From the NCBI GenBank assembly GCA_000613465.1, contig BAJA01000001.1:210236-274235 (forward strand): a stretch of 64,000 nt of DNA. The letters are read 5' to 3'. The notes under the pieces were generated by a model. That model was not told the origin of the DNA and did not search any database. It was given only the letters and a program-made list of their open reading frames with translations. Each line of letters starts with the position of its first letter. Within the stretch, counting starts at the first letter, position 1. This DNA comes from Bacteroides nordii WAL 11050 = JCM 12987 (GTDB lineage: Bacteria > Bacteroidota > Bacteroidia > Bacteroidales > Bacteroidaceae). The position numbers and the translations under genes were made by a program. Shown here one piece after another: positions 26,656-37,000 of this stretch.

Positions 26656-27429
26656 TCATATGTTATCTTTAAGAAACCCACACGGAATAGATATAACCTT
26701 CATTTTCTCAATAATATTATCTATTAGCCCAATGAAATGCTCTTCATCTTGATAGACGGAAACAATAAAACGTCCTCCCTCATCAATACTCTTGTAACCA
26801 ATCTGTTTATACCATTCTATTTTATCGGCCATCTTTTCACCGTATTCCAGATCATCTGTCATTCCAAAATGTTCCCAGTGAAAGACAGTCCGAGTTTCTT
26901 TATTATATACGGTAAAGTCAGGGTATCGTTCTTTACCAGCAGCAACTAAAAGACGTTCATAATAAACATCGAATATCTCTACCGCCAATAACCGATTCAT
27001 TATATTAAGTTCTTGTATAGATCGGACCATTGTTCCATTGGCTGCCCGATATTTTTTATTTCCTCTAAAGAACTGGCTTTTATCCGGATGCGAACTGGCA
27101 ATATTCTTATTTTCTGACGTCGTTTTTTTAGAGTAAACTCTTAATGGAGGAAAGAAGTACCATTGATAAAAACTTTTATTAGAGGTGTCAACCTTCACAT
27201 TCTTGATAATTTGAGTTAATACTCCCCGGTCGTGCATCCTACGCATAAAACCATTAAATTCTTTAGCTGATGCGAAATGTTGTCTAAAATCATCTTTATG
27301 TTTCAAAAACTCATATATATCTGTACTTCTTACTGTTTTCGTATTGACCATCATAGCAAAATACTCTCCAATGTACTTGTTAATGGTCATTAGTAAACTA
27401 TATTCTTTCGGAAGTGATTCCATTTTCAA
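26656..27429 (-). CDS. PD-(D/E)XK-superfamily nuclease-like protein
   Basis: 257 aa. Residues 136-190 carry a nuclease-type core: conserved Glu140 (VRSIQELNIMNRLL), then YPDFTV (Asp171) and VFHWEHFGM (Glu186, with His in place of the usual Lys). This PDF...WEH form occurs in helicase-linked and defence nucleases. The N-terminal 100 residues are helical and basic, possibly a DNA-binding part. It stands alone with no helicase or methylase beside it. The target is unknown. A bidirectional terminator lies beyond its 3' end. Confidence 0.6.
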   Translation of the reverse strand: MKMESLPKEYSLLMTINKYIGEYFAMMVNTKTVRSTDIYEFLKHKDDFRQHFASAKEFNGFMRRMHDRGVLTQIIKNVKVDTSNKSFYQWYFFPPLRVYSKKTTSENKNIASSHPDKSQFFRGNKKYRAANGTMVRSIQELNIMNRLLAVEIFDVYYERLLVAAGKERYPDFTVYNKETRTVFHWEHFGMTDDLEYGEKMADKIEWYKQIGYKSIDEGGRFIVSVYQDEEHFIGLIDNIIEKMKVISIPCGFLKDNI

Positions 27430-27857
27430 TAGATTAAGTTTTATATTTTAATTATTGGTATCTATAATTTCGATCTTTACTTGTTGTGCTGTTTTTTTAT
27501 ACAAGTCCAAATCAGGAATACCATTCTATTTATCATTTAATCTCTGATTCTAAATACGAATAATCTTTTCTCGGATTTTTCAACTCAGTTTACAAATATA
27601 TCTATAAAAAAAGATTCAAGAAATATTTTTCCAAGTTTTTTAAACAGTATATCTTCAAAATAAATACTTTCCCGTTTTAGTTATTTCTTCCCTATGAAAT
27701 GAAATCTTCTCATACCTCTTATATAGTAGAAAATGAATCTACAAATCAATTCTATAAATAATCAGTCTTAAAAAAATAAGAGTTCGATTCATCATGTAAC
27801 TTTGCAATTTTTACACCAAATTTGTATTTACATAATATAATAGTAAAACTACACGAT

Positions 27858-28136
27858 ATGAAAACTAAAAAATATTCGGAACACTCTGACTATTCCTTTC
27901 TGCACTCTGCTTCGCAGGCTGTTTAAACAATGATGATTCACAAGATAAAGTTGAAACCATTAAAATGTTTGTTTCAGCAGAAATGAGCATGTATCAACTT
28001 TGAGAAGCATCTGATCCTATTGAATGTATGTTAGTAAAAGAAGAAAAAGAAAACGACATTAGCTAATCCTCCAGCAGATGGAGGTAGTATTAGATATCAA
28101 TTGATAGAAATATTATCGAAAGATAAAGTAGAATAG
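27858..28136 (+). pseudogene. DUF4377-like lipoprotein pseudogene
   Basis: Starting at ATG 27858 there is a lipoprotein-like leader broken by a frameshift. Fragments match a DUF4377 protein: DKVETIKMFVSAEMSMYQL (then an in-frame TGA), PIECMLVKEEKE, a frame change, and PPADGGSIRYQLIEILSKDK to a TAG at about 28134. Several independent breaks show true decay rather than a single sequencing error. It lies downstream of the interrupted FMN-reductase gene in an AT-rich 860-base gap (27430-28294) that holds nothing else recognisable. Confidence 0.6.
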
Positions 28137-28294
28137 AAAATTATGTAGTTTCCTGTTAGAAAGTATATCATAAATTATGCTTAAGGAGAAGTTATAGAAA
28201 ACAATTTTCAGATCGGATAAATTTGAATTTAAAAGCCCAGACTTATCCGATCCGAAAATCAACCATTAAATATACACATCCAGATTTCTTTAGA

Positions 28295-28887
28295 TCAACG
28301 AATAAAATTAGTTCGAATAGCAGATTCTATTTCAGGATACTTTTTTTCTTTAGCAATGTTTTCCAACAACCATGCCATATTTTTACCTAACATCCGCATT
28401 GTCTGCAGACCTTCCGCATCTTGCAAAGCATCTCCAGGTAACATCCCATGTACAATATTCCAGTACTGAGAGGAAACAACAGGCATGTGATTAATTGTAA
28501 AATACTTATTCAACCGGTCAAGAGTTGCACTCGCTCCTCCCCTTCTGCAAACAGTTACCGCTGCAGCAGGCTTGTACTTCATCAAATCCGAACTTGAATA
28601 AAAAACCCGGTCAAGCAGAGCACACAGTGAACCATTAGGCCCTGCATAATAAGTTGGTGAACCCACTATTAATCCGTCAATTCCATCTTCCAGTTGTTTT
28701 CTGATTCTATCGTACAATTCATCTTGAAAAACACATCGTTCCAACTCTCTGCAACGATTACAAGCGATGCAACCTTGCATGGCCTTTACCCCAATTGAAA
28801 CGATTTCTGTTTCCACTCCATTCTCATTTAAAGTTTTAGCCACTTCTGACAAAGCAATATGAGTATTCCCACCCTTTCGTGGGCTAC
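28295..28887 (-). pseudogene. NADPH-dependent FMN reductase / flavodoxin-fold gene, 3' part, cut by the 18-kb element
   Basis: This part encodes SPRKGGNTHIALSEVA (phosphate-binding loop of the FMN site) and runs to the C-terminus IRTNFIR. Also visible are CIACNRCRELERC (Cys motif of iron-sulfur flavoprotein-like reductases) and VGSPTYYAGPNGSL. No start codon is available: the frame meets a stop just upstream, at the element boundary. The missing first codons (MKVLLINGSP) are found on the same strand at 46,914-46,944. Joined through the shared GTAGCCCAC they give an uninterrupted protein of about 204 aa. The gene is inactive unless the element excises. Confidence 0.9.
28879..28887. other. attachment site of the 18-kb element, left junction
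   Basis: GTGGGCTAC, identical to 46914-46922. The host FMN-reductase gene continues to the left; element DNA, beginning with an AT-rich 14-bp palindrome TATAAAATTTTATA (28892-28905), lies to the right. Confidence 0.85.
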
Positions 28888-29190
28888 AAGATATAAAATT
28901 TTATAACAAACTGATTTACTATATTTTATATAATATATAAAAGAGTAGTTATATAATTTAGTACCATTTTGGCACCACTATTTAGCCAACGTAAATAAAA
29001 TCAAGGGATGGTGCAAATGGCATTGGATAATTAATTTCTCCGGCTGCATAAACCACATTCGTTTACCGTCCTCAAATCTGTCAACACTTTCCAGAGGTAA
29101 TCAGAGGTTTATTTGAATCTCCAACAAATGACGAATTGTTGATTTTGCATCTATATTTCGTAATTTACCTACAATAATTGAATTTATGAC

Positions 29191-29220
29191 TTGCTGTACA
29201 AGATTTTATTTGTATCTTTG
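29191..29220 (+). promoter_or_regulatory. promoter of the ATPase/TOPRIM-Thoeris operon
   Basis: TTG (29191-29193), a 19-base spacer, TATCTTTG (29213-29220): a near-consensus Bacteroides promoter, 28 bases before the ATPase ATG. The preceding 300 bases (28888-29190) are AT-rich element DNA with no ORF. Confidence 0.75.
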
Positions 29221-29248
29221 CACCATACAATAGATAAAATCAATAATT

Positions 29249-30547
29249 ATGATAGCAGAGTTCAGCATTGAGAATTTTTTCTCCATTAAATCGGTTCAAA
29301 AAATCAGTTTTGAGCCATCGGCAGATACTTTTATGTCTAATGAGTATTCGTATGAAGTTAAGGACGGGGTAAGATTGCTGAAAGTGGGAATCATCTACGG
29401 TGCCAACGCTTCCGGTAAAACGAATATATTGAATGCCATCGAATTTTTCAAGATGTTGGTTTTGAGAATGCCTAAAGACCGGACCGAGAAAACCGGGGTT
29501 GTCCCTTTCATGTTGGATGATACTTCAAGGAACGAAAAGACAAAGATGTCAATGGTGTTCTATATCAATCAGTCGAAGTACATTCTCAGTTTTGAATTGG
29601 ACGCAAAGCATATCTATTCCGAGACATTGATTGTTTATGATTCCATTCGCCCGACCAAGCTGTATAACCGAAGTTATGATACCGTGACAGATTCCTCGAC
29701 TATCGACTTTGGCGTAAATCTGAAAATGACAAAGAAAAGCCAGGATGTAATTTCCGGCAACACTATCAATAATTGCAGTGTGCTTGCCGCATTTGGCAAA
29801 AGCAATGTGGAACGGACAAGGCTGAATGATGTGTACGATTATTTTGCCAAGCAGGTCAAAGATGTATTGGCTCCCGGTATGTTGCTTTCGGGATATGTCA
29901 AATCACGATTGGATAAAGACGAGGCAGGAGATTTGAAGAAATTCATTTTAAATTTCCTGAAAGCGTCCGATTTCAATATAGAAGATGTGGTATTAAACGA
30001 AGAGGAAGAGCTGATTACCCCTGAATTGGAACAACTGATTCAGAATGCCCCTATTGATAAAGATGCAAAGGCTGAAATGCTTAGAAAGGGGAAAATTACA
30101 AATACGGAACTGACCTTCAAGCATAAGGCTGGCGATAAAGTATATGATTTGTCGGAAGAATACGAGTCCAATGGCACTATGAGATTCCTGGGAATGGCGG
30201 TGATACTGAATTTCCTGTTAAAGACCAATCGGTTTGTACCCATTGATGAAGTGGAGACAAGTATTCATTATGAACTGTTGGCTTATTTCCTGAAAGTCTT
30301 TCTGGCAAACAGCGACGGAACATCCCAAATGCTCCTGACCACACATGACATCAATCTTCTCAACGAGGATTTCATTCGCCGTGATACGATATGGTTCACC
30401 GACAAAGACGAACTTGGCGAAACTAAAATAGTACGCCTGTCTTCTTTGGGACTGCATAAGAATCTTTCCCCATACAATGCTTACAAGCAGGGAAAATTGG
30501 TAAAGTTGCCGTTCTTGGGTAGTCAGTATATCAACCTGAATGACTAA
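29249..30547 (+). CDS. AAA ATPase of RloA/AbiLi type
   Basis: 432 aa, OLD-like ABC-ATPase fold. Walker A is IIYGANASGKTNIL (GANASGKT at 51-58), Walker B FVPIDEVETSIH (about 330) followed by LLTTHDINLL (switch His). The insertion between them is helical. With the TOPRIM-type partner immediately downstream it forms an ATPase-nuclease pair such as RloAB, AbiL or, more distantly, PARIS. These pairs typically sense phage proteins and release a toxic nuclease. First gene of a five-gene operon; its last 8 bases overlap the next gene. Confidence 0.75.
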   Translation: MIAEFSIENFFSIKSVQKISFEPSADTFMSNEYSYEVKDGVRLLKVGIIYGANASGKTNILNAIEFFKMLVLRMPKDRTEKTGVVPFMLDDTSRNEKTKMSMVFYINQSKYILSFELDAKHIYSETLIVYDSIRPTKLYNRSYDTVTDSSTIDFGVNLKMTKKSQDVISGNTINNCSVLAAFGKSNVERTRLNDVYDYFAKQVKDVLAPGMLLSGYVKSRLDKDEAGDLKKFILNFLKASDFNIEDVVLNEEEELITPELEQLIQNAPIDKDAKAEMLRKGKITNTELTFKHKAGDKVYDLSEEYESNGTMRFLGMAVILNFLLKTNRFVPIDEVETSIHYELLAYFLKVFLANSDGTSQMLLTTHDINLLNEDFIRRDTIWFTDKDELGETKIVRLSSLGLHKNLSPYNAYKQGKLVKLPFLGSQYINLND

Positions 30548-31160
30548 TGATATGGGACGGACAGTAACAAAAAGTATCGCCATCATAGGCGAAGGAGAAA
30601 CGGAATGGTTCTATTTCGACTCTCTGAGGATTGCGTGTCGGTATCCTTTCAAGGTTGCGCCGGATTTTCCGCAGCACAGCGACATCAATCATATTTTGAA
30701 ACTGGTAGAATCCTATTTGAACAAGCAATACGACTTTATCGTATGCCTGTTTGATATGGACAGATTATTCCAGTTTCCATCTGAAATGCAGTTGTATCAG
30801 CGGGCAAAGAAAGAGTATAGCAAGAAGAAATATGCCGGAAAGGTTCTGTTCGTAGAAACGAATCCCTGCACGGAGTTTTGGTTTCTACTCCATTTCTTGC
30901 CTAATGTGGTTTGTCGGCGATATGAAAGTTACGACCAACTGCTTCCCGTATTGCAGAAATATATGCCGGGGTATGAAAAGACAAAGCGATATTTCATACG
31001 CACCAACCTCTATAAATACCTGACAGAGAATGGCGATTTGGAACGGGCGATGTCAAACTCAGAAAAGTTATGTCAACTTTGCAAGGAATCGCCAGAGGAT
31101 TTGAAAGCATACTCAGAGATTCACCAGGTTATCAAATTATTAAATAATAATTCTATATGA
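30540..31160 (+). CDS. RloB/AbiLii-like TOPRIM-type protein
   Basis: 206 aa. The TOPRIM-like acidic motifs are IIGEGETEWFYF (Glu18/20/22) and FIVCLFDMDRLF (Asp72, Asp74), with NPCTEFWFLLHF as in RloB proteins. It starts within the ATPase gene (an alternative ATG lies four codons later) and its stop overlaps the first ThsB gene by ATGA. Likely the nuclease or effector partner of the upstream ATPase. Confidence 0.75.
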   Translation: MTNDMGRTVTKSIAIIGEGETEWFYFDSLRIACRYPFKVAPDFPQHSDINHILKLVESYLNKQYDFIVCLFDMDRLFQFPSEMQLYQRAKKEYSKKKYAGKVLFVETNPCTEFWFLLHFLPNVVCRRYESYDQLLPVLQKYMPGYEKTKRYFIRTNLYKYLTENGDLERAMSNSEKLCQLCKESPEDLKAYSEIHQVIKLLNNNSI

Positions 31161-31705
31161 CAAAAAGACAAGTATTTTACAGTTTTCATTTTAAGAATGA
31201 CTCATGGAGAGCCGGACAGGTTCGGAATATTGGAGTAGTAGAAGGAAATATGCCAGTTTCTTCCAATGATTGGGAAGAGGTTAAGCGCAAAGGTGATGAT
31301 TCTATTAAAAGGTGGATTGATACTCATATGGATTATCGCTCTTGTGTTATTGTATTAATCGGTTCTGATACTGCATCAAGAGAGTGGTGTAGGTATGAAA
31401 TTAAACATGCATGGAAAGAGGGCAAAGGAGTTGTTGGTATTTATGTGCATAATCTAAAGAACATTGAAGGAGAGCAGGATATAAAAGGAGATAATCCATT
31501 CAAATTATTCTGTATTGATAAGACATTTAACTATATAATCGAACATAAACATCCAGCTGATAGTAACGAAATTAATTTGTCCGAAATATGTAAGACTTAT
31601 GATCCTCCATATAAAATCAGTACCAATGTGTATGATTATATCAAAGAGCATATAAATGAGTGGGTAGAAGAGGCCATTAGAATTCGTAATCAGTATCCTA
31701 AATAA
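31157..31705 (+). CDS. thsB: Thoeris sensor ThsB, first copy (TIR-like, DUF1863)
   Basis: 182 aa. TIR-like ThsB start QVFYSFHFKNDSWRAGQVRN, then SCVIVLIGSDTASREWCRYEIKHAW with the Glu at the catalytic position and GVVGIYVHNLKN. ThsB senses infection and makes a cyclic ADP-ribose-type signal that activates ThsA. Unusually, its ATG overlaps the stop of the RloB-like gene, tying Thoeris translation to the ATPase-TOPRIM pair. ThsA begins 9 bases after it. Confidence 0.85.
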   Translation: MTKRQVFYSFHFKNDSWRAGQVRNIGVVEGNMPVSSNDWEEVKRKGDDSIKRWIDTHMDYRSCVIVLIGSDTASREWCRYEIKHAWKEGKGVVGIYVHNLKNIEGEQDIKGDNPFKLFCIDKTFNYIIEHKHPADSNEINLSEICKTYDPPYKISTNVYDYIKEHINEWVEEAIRIRNQYPK

Positions 31706-31714
31706 ATTTTTGTT

Positions 31715-33130
31715 ATGCCAATAAATAAAAATGTTTTCATAAAGAATTATCTTAGTGCTCTTAATAATGGTGATGCTGCTATATTTGCAGGTGCTGGATT
31801 GTCTGCTCCAAGTGGATGCGTTAATTGGAAGCAATTGCTAAGAGAGATTGCCGAGGAATTGGAGCTTGATATTGAAAAGGAGTCAGATTTGGTAGCGATA
31901 GCACAATACTATTACAATAAAAATGGATGTAATCGAACAAAATTAAATGATATAATTAAAGATGCTTTCCAGACAGGAAAACAACCAAATGTTAATCATA
32001 ATATACTCGCTAAATTGCCTATTTTTACATATTGGACCACAAACTATGATAAACTAATAGAAAAGGCATTGGAGAATAATGGTAAGATCTGTGATATAAA
32101 AACTTGTTGTGCGAACCTCACGACTACTTTAAAAGGACGCAATGTTGTAGTTTATAAAATGCATGGAGATGTTGATCATCCAGAAGATGCTGTATTGATT
32201 CGCGATGACTATGAGTCATATAATCAAGAAAAGGCGCCTTTTATAAATACATTATCCGGAGACTTAATGACAAAAACATTTTTGTTTATAGGCTTTAGTT
32301 TTACGGATCCTAATTTTTATTATATATGTGCACATTTAAGGGCACGTCTAAAAGGAAATATGAGGGAACATTATTGTTTCCTGAAAGATGTTTCTAAAAC
32401 AGATTATAAAGATGAGGACGAATTTAAATATGAGAAGAGAAAACTATCATATTTTATTGATGACTTAAAACGATTCAATATAAAAACCGTGCTTATTCAA
32501 GAATACTCAGAGATAACTGAAATATTACAAAGTATAAAGAGGGTTTATAATGGTCGTACAGTATATCTATCTGGTGCGGCAGCTGAATACAACCCAGATG
32601 GTAAAGACGCATATGAAAAATTTATAAGTAAATTAAGCGGTCGCTTAATTTACGAAGGATATAAAATAGTTTCAGGATATGGTTTAGGTGTGGGTAGTGC
32701 GGTAATAAGTGGTGCTCTTTCTGAAATATATTATAATCAGAAAAAATCGCTTACAGACCAATTAATTCTGAGACCTTTTCCACAAGGTGACGATGCAAAA
32801 GAAATGTGGGAAACTTATAGACAAGACATGATATCTTATAGTGGTATATCAATCTTCTTGTTGGGTAATAAGAAAGAAAGTGGAACTATTGTTCCATCTA
32901 ATGGAATGCGGTCAGAATATGAAATTTCAAAAGAACAGGGTAACTTCCTAATCCCTATTGGTAGAACAGGATATATATCTAAAGAATTATGGAATGAGTT
33001 ATTGGAAGAAAGACAAGACGACCATACTTTTGATATTTATCGACATGATATTGAGTCTTTGGGCGATGATACAAAAACATTAGACGAAGTAATAGAAATA
33101 GTAATAGAGTTAATTAAAAAAGTAAAATAA
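31715..33130 (+). CDS. thsA: Thoeris effector ThsA (SIR2 plus SLOG)
   Basis: 471 aa, the usual ThsA length. The SIR2 NADase domain (about 1-270) has AIFAGAGLSAPSG (26-34), Asn110 in YWTTNYDKL and His150 in YKMHGDVDHP, equivalent to the catalytic Asn/His pair. The C-terminal SLOG domain (about 280-470: TVYLSGAAAEYN, IVSGYGLGVGSAVISGAL, GISIFLLGNKK, GNFLIPIGRTG) binds the ThsB signal. When activated it depletes NAD+ and stops the infected cell. It is flanked on both sides by different ThsB genes. Confidence 0.9.
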   Translation: MPINKNVFIKNYLSALNNGDAAIFAGAGLSAPSGCVNWKQLLREIAEELELDIEKESDLVAIAQYYYNKNGCNRTKLNDIIKDAFQTGKQPNVNHNILAKLPIFTYWTTNYDKLIEKALENNGKICDIKTCCANLTTTLKGRNVVVYKMHGDVDHPEDAVLIRDDYESYNQEKAPFINTLSGDLMTKTFLFIGFSFTDPNFYYICAHLRARLKGNMREHYCFLKDVSKTDYKDEDEFKYEKRKLSYFIDDLKRFNIKTVLIQEYSEITEILQSIKRVYNGRTVYLSGAAAEYNPDGKDAYEKFISKLSGRLIYEGYKIVSGYGLGVGSAVISGALSEIYYNQKKSLTDQLILRPFPQGDDAKEMWETYRQDMISYSGISIFLLGNKKESGTIVPSNGMRSEYEISKEQGNFLIPIGRTGYISKELWNELLEERQDDHTFDIYRHDIESLGDDTKTLDEVIEIVIELIKKVK

Positions 33131-33132
33131 CT

Positions 33133-33744
33133 ATGGCACATAAAACATTTATTTCTTATAAATATAGCGAAGCGCAGGATCTTCGCGATAGGATAATAAA
33201 GGCATTGGGGGATGATGCGAGTTACTATCAAGGAGAAACAAGTGATTCTCCTGATTTAACAGATACGTCTACTGAGAATATAAAGAAGAACCTAAAAGAT
33301 ATGATGTATGACACATCTGTAACGATTGTAATTATTTCTCCGCATATAAAAGAAAGTAAGTGGATTGATTGGGAAATTGAATATTGTCTTAAGAATATAA
33401 CAAGAAAAAATAGGACATCGCATACTAATGGGGTTGTTGGTGTTATAATGAAAGTAAATGGGGGCTATGACTGGTTTAAATACACCTCAACTAAACCAGA
33501 TGGATGTTCTGTTACTAATTATTATGATTCAAAGGTTTATGATATCATAAACAATAATAGATATAACCAATATCCTAAAGTGTATTCTTGTAATCAATGT
33601 AAATGTGTAAACGCATTGACTGGTTCTTATATTGCTTTTGTTGAAGAAGATGAGTTTTTGTCAAATCCTCAAAAGTATATTAACAATGCCTATGATAAAA
33701 GTGAAAAGGATGCAGAAGGATATAACTTAACAAAACAACGATAG
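33133..33744 (+). CDS. thsB: Thoeris sensor ThsB, second and divergent copy (TIR-like)
   Basis: 203 aa, starting 2 bases after the thsA stop. TIR-like features are KTFISYKYSEAQDLRDRIIK, SVTIVIISPHIKESKWIDWEIEYCL (Glu in the expected place) and GVVGVIMKVNGG. It differs from the first ThsB almost throughout and has an extra C-terminal part with a CNQCKC cysteine cluster. Loci with several ThsB genes are known; different ThsB proteins respond to different phages, so two broaden the range. Confidence 0.85.
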   Translation: MAHKTFISYKYSEAQDLRDRIIKALGDDASYYQGETSDSPDLTDTSTENIKKNLKDMMYDTSVTIVIISPHIKESKWIDWEIEYCLKNITRKNRTSHTNGVVGVIMKVNGGYDWFKYTSTKPDGCSVTNYYDSKVYDIINNNRYNQYPKVYSCNQCKCVNALTGSYIAFVEEDEFLSNPQKYINNAYDKSEKDAEGYNLTKQR

Positions 33745-33852
33745 ATTAGGTATGTTTGACAAATAATCCGATATTTAAATCAAGCATTCTTCTGTAAATA
33801 ATAATAGCGTGTCCTTGGCTATATAATTCAAGGACAAAATGGAAGGTAAGAT

Positions 33853-34026
33853 ATGGCAACAAATCCACCGTCAGGAGACGGACATCGCAATGGTGCAGTG
33901 AGAAAACGTTCTCAGGTTTTTAATCCCAAAACAGAACAATGGGTAAAACGGGATAAAGATACAGGACGCTTTATTGATGTAAAACAAGATGGTACACCAT
34001 TTAAGGGTGTAACTAAAGAAAAGTGA
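33853..34026 (+). CDS. 57-aa protein of the MATNPPSGDGHR family
   Basis: ATG at 33853, stop at 34024. The sequence starts MATNPPSGDGHRNGAVRKRS, followed by NPKTEQWVKRDKDTGRFIDV and DGTPFKGVTKE. I recall near-identical short proteins in many bacteria, often in variable islands beside restriction genes; the function is not known to me. It lies 108 bases after Thoeris and is convergent with the methylase/helicase gene, 42 bases away. Confidence 0.7.
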   Translation: MATNPPSGDGHRNGAVRKRSQVFNPKTEQWVKRDKDTGRFIDVKQDGTPFKGVTKEK

Positions 34027-34068
34027 TTTTTTAACGAGGGCAAGAATGATACTTGCCCTCATTTATTT

Positions 34069-37000
34069 TTACATTGGCCTTATCATTGATTCCATGAAGG
34101 ATATTTCATCTTCTGAGAGACTGTATTTTGCATAGAGTTGTTGGTCAATTTCGGGAATACTCTTACTCCAATCAATATCGGATTTTGATGTAAAGTCTTG
34201 CAACGGGACAAAACGAAAGACATCCTGTGACACCTGCATTGTTCCTCTTCCAAAAAATAGCAGTATTCTGAAAAAATTGGATTTGAGATATTTATTTGCA
34301 TTTTGCTGTTCTATTGAATTATCAAATGGTCCAATTACGAGAAAAGTTTCACTACAAATAACATTAGGTGAAGCTAAAATTATTTCGGGAGGAACAATTG
34401 CATCAGCAGAATAAGCTTTTGATATAAATAATTTGTATTTATTTATCCATGCTTTATTTTTAGTGATAGCATCGATTGCTATATAACTGGTTATTCGTTT
34501 TGCCCCTCCTTTTATACCATAAACGCCCCATAGTAAAGCTGAATTCACAAAAGGTTTGTCACTTAATTTATACTCAGTATAAACTGATTTATTGTTAAAA
34601 ATATCTGTGCTTATACCAAAAGGTTTACGAGCTGACACAATTTGACTAAATGAAGGATATTTAGAAGTCTTAGTTATTATCGCTTGTCGACGACTATCCC
34701 TAATAACTATATCAGAGTTGCCATCAGTTAGTAATCGTTTTGTCAAGAAGCGATTGCCGTTTGTAGGTTTATAGAAATATATCAATTCACCAGAATGTTT
34801 CTTATCCCAAAGGAAATACATAATACCACCGTCTATATGTTGACCATTAAAACAAAATCCAGAATCTTCATAATCGAAAACACTTGCAAGATGTTTATCT
34901 TTCATCATCTCTTTTCTAAAAGGTTTAAGAACGGCCTTTCCTCCAATCATCCATTTAGATGGCATAATTAATGAAAAATAATTAGGGCAAATCTGTTTTG
35001 CTATTTTTACAAATACTTGATATATAGGATTGGCTGCATCATCAGAAGCTCCACTACCATCATTTATTTGATACGGTGGATTCCCCACTATCGCATTGAT
35101 TTTCATGTTCTTTATTCCTGTTCTTTCTGTGATGAATTTATCTACCTGCTTGATAAAATGTTCAGGTTTGTTTTTGATTTGATTGATTAAGTCCTCGAAA
35201 TATCGGGTGTTTACCTTCGCTTTGCGGAAACCTATAAGGGTGCGTTTGGTGATACTCTTTGCCATCGGAGTTTTACAGATGACGAAGATGTTTTCAGCCA
35301 CTACCTTATCCCATATTCGTTGTTCATCTTCGATACTTGACACCGAGAACAGAGAGTTCTTTACCCTTGTGCGATAAATGCTATATGCCATATAAAGAGG
35401 ATATAATCCAGACTTTGAATTTATTTCAAGGATTCGGGAATCCGGGGCGAATACATTGGATGTCACTTCGCCCCGGTCTATGAAACGAGGCTCAGATAAA
35501 GTGGTTTCATAACCCTTTTCAAAGAAGTTATATCCGCCCAGACAGTCACCAAGGTGCATATTGACGACACGCCAAGGCGTAAGCACCGTTTCCTTGTCGG
35601 GATTGCGGAACGTGCTGAATATATCCGTTATACGCTCGATGCGTTCTTCCACGCTTAGTTTGTCTGCGGCACGAGCCATGGCACGGATGCGCTTGCCTGC
35701 CGCACAAAATATTTCCGGGTCGTAATATTTCTTGATGCTGTTGAACTTCTGTTTGGTAACACCCTTGGGCATGAACTCCTCCCACGATTGCGGGTCAATG
35801 AGTGAAGCGAAGTTGTCAATCGTTATATCTTGACTCTCATCGCTCAACTCTGCACCGTAGATAAGCAATGGCATACGGATGGAGATACCCCGAAGGATGG
35901 AAATGGCGGCCTCGCGGTTGTTCTTTTTCTTTTTCAGTTCTTCAAGACGCTTCTTCTCTTCTTCCGTCAAAGGTTGCTTGTCCTTGCCGCGTTTCTTGGA
36001 TTTCTTTTCAAGGTCTTCAAGTTCCTCGTATTGCTCATCGGTCAGCCCTTGGTTGTTGATGTCCACCTGATTGGTCTTTGGCATTGCCTTGGTCTGGCCG
36101 ATAATCTTTTTCAGGTCGTCAAACTCCTGCAATTCCAAGTCGTTGAGTTTCATTAACTCATCATTATATAGGCTCTTGTCCTCAAAACCGTTGCGGACCA
36201 CACGTTCCACATAAACACGTTTAAGTTGTTCCAACATCTTGGGTACATCGAACTGGCTCATCTTGGAACCTTCGATGGAGATAATCGGACAGAAGTTCAG
36301 GAACTCGCCCATAATCTTGCGGTCGTTACCGCTGGTTTTTCCTGCCTTGGAAGAAATCTTTGCTGTCTCGGCAATGACTTTCAGTGTTCTGTCAGGCGCA
36401 AAGTCAAACACATAACACTGTTCCTTGACACGTCCGTTGATGGTGGCAGGAGTCTGCACACGGAAGATGGTCTGCATATAACTTGATGCAGCGGTATTAT
36501 AAGAGCCGGACAACATGAATACGCCCGTCCACGCCTTGACACTGACACCCGTGGTCAATCGTCCGCAAGACAAGGTAATGGTACGGGTGGCATCAGGGTC
36601 TTTGCCGATGGCTTCTTCCACCGCAGCAAGAGCATCCTTGCTCTCTTCGTCCTCGTCACCGTCTCCTGCCACATTCACTACCTTGAAATGCTGGAATACA
36701 GGATGCGATTGCAGTAAAGCACTCATGGCACGAGCCTCCTTCACGCCCGGCAACATCCATAGCGTATGCCGGAAGATGTTGCGGTATTCCTCGTTGGCAA
36801 ACGGATAGCAACTATCCTTATCCTCCTTGGAAATAAGATTCAAAAATGCCTTCACATCTTTTTCATGAATAAAGTTTCCAGCTTCATTGACCCGAAAAAA
36901 CTCGCGGAAGTTGAAAGCCACATCTTCATCCACGAACTCATGGAGTAACCGTCCAAGGTCGTAGGTATAGATGTTCATCGTAGGTAGAGAGGCGTATGGA

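Noticed and set aside
29249..31160. PARIS (AriA-AriB) for the ATPase-TOPRIM pair
   Set aside because: The small protein looks like RloB (EGETEWFYF, NPCTEFWFLLHF) rather than the DUF4435-type AriB; kept as RloAB/AbiL-like.
35830..36156. Several + strand ORFs inside the restriction gene and other large genes
   Set aside because: They are antisense frames of a clearly coding - strand gene with no start signals or domains.
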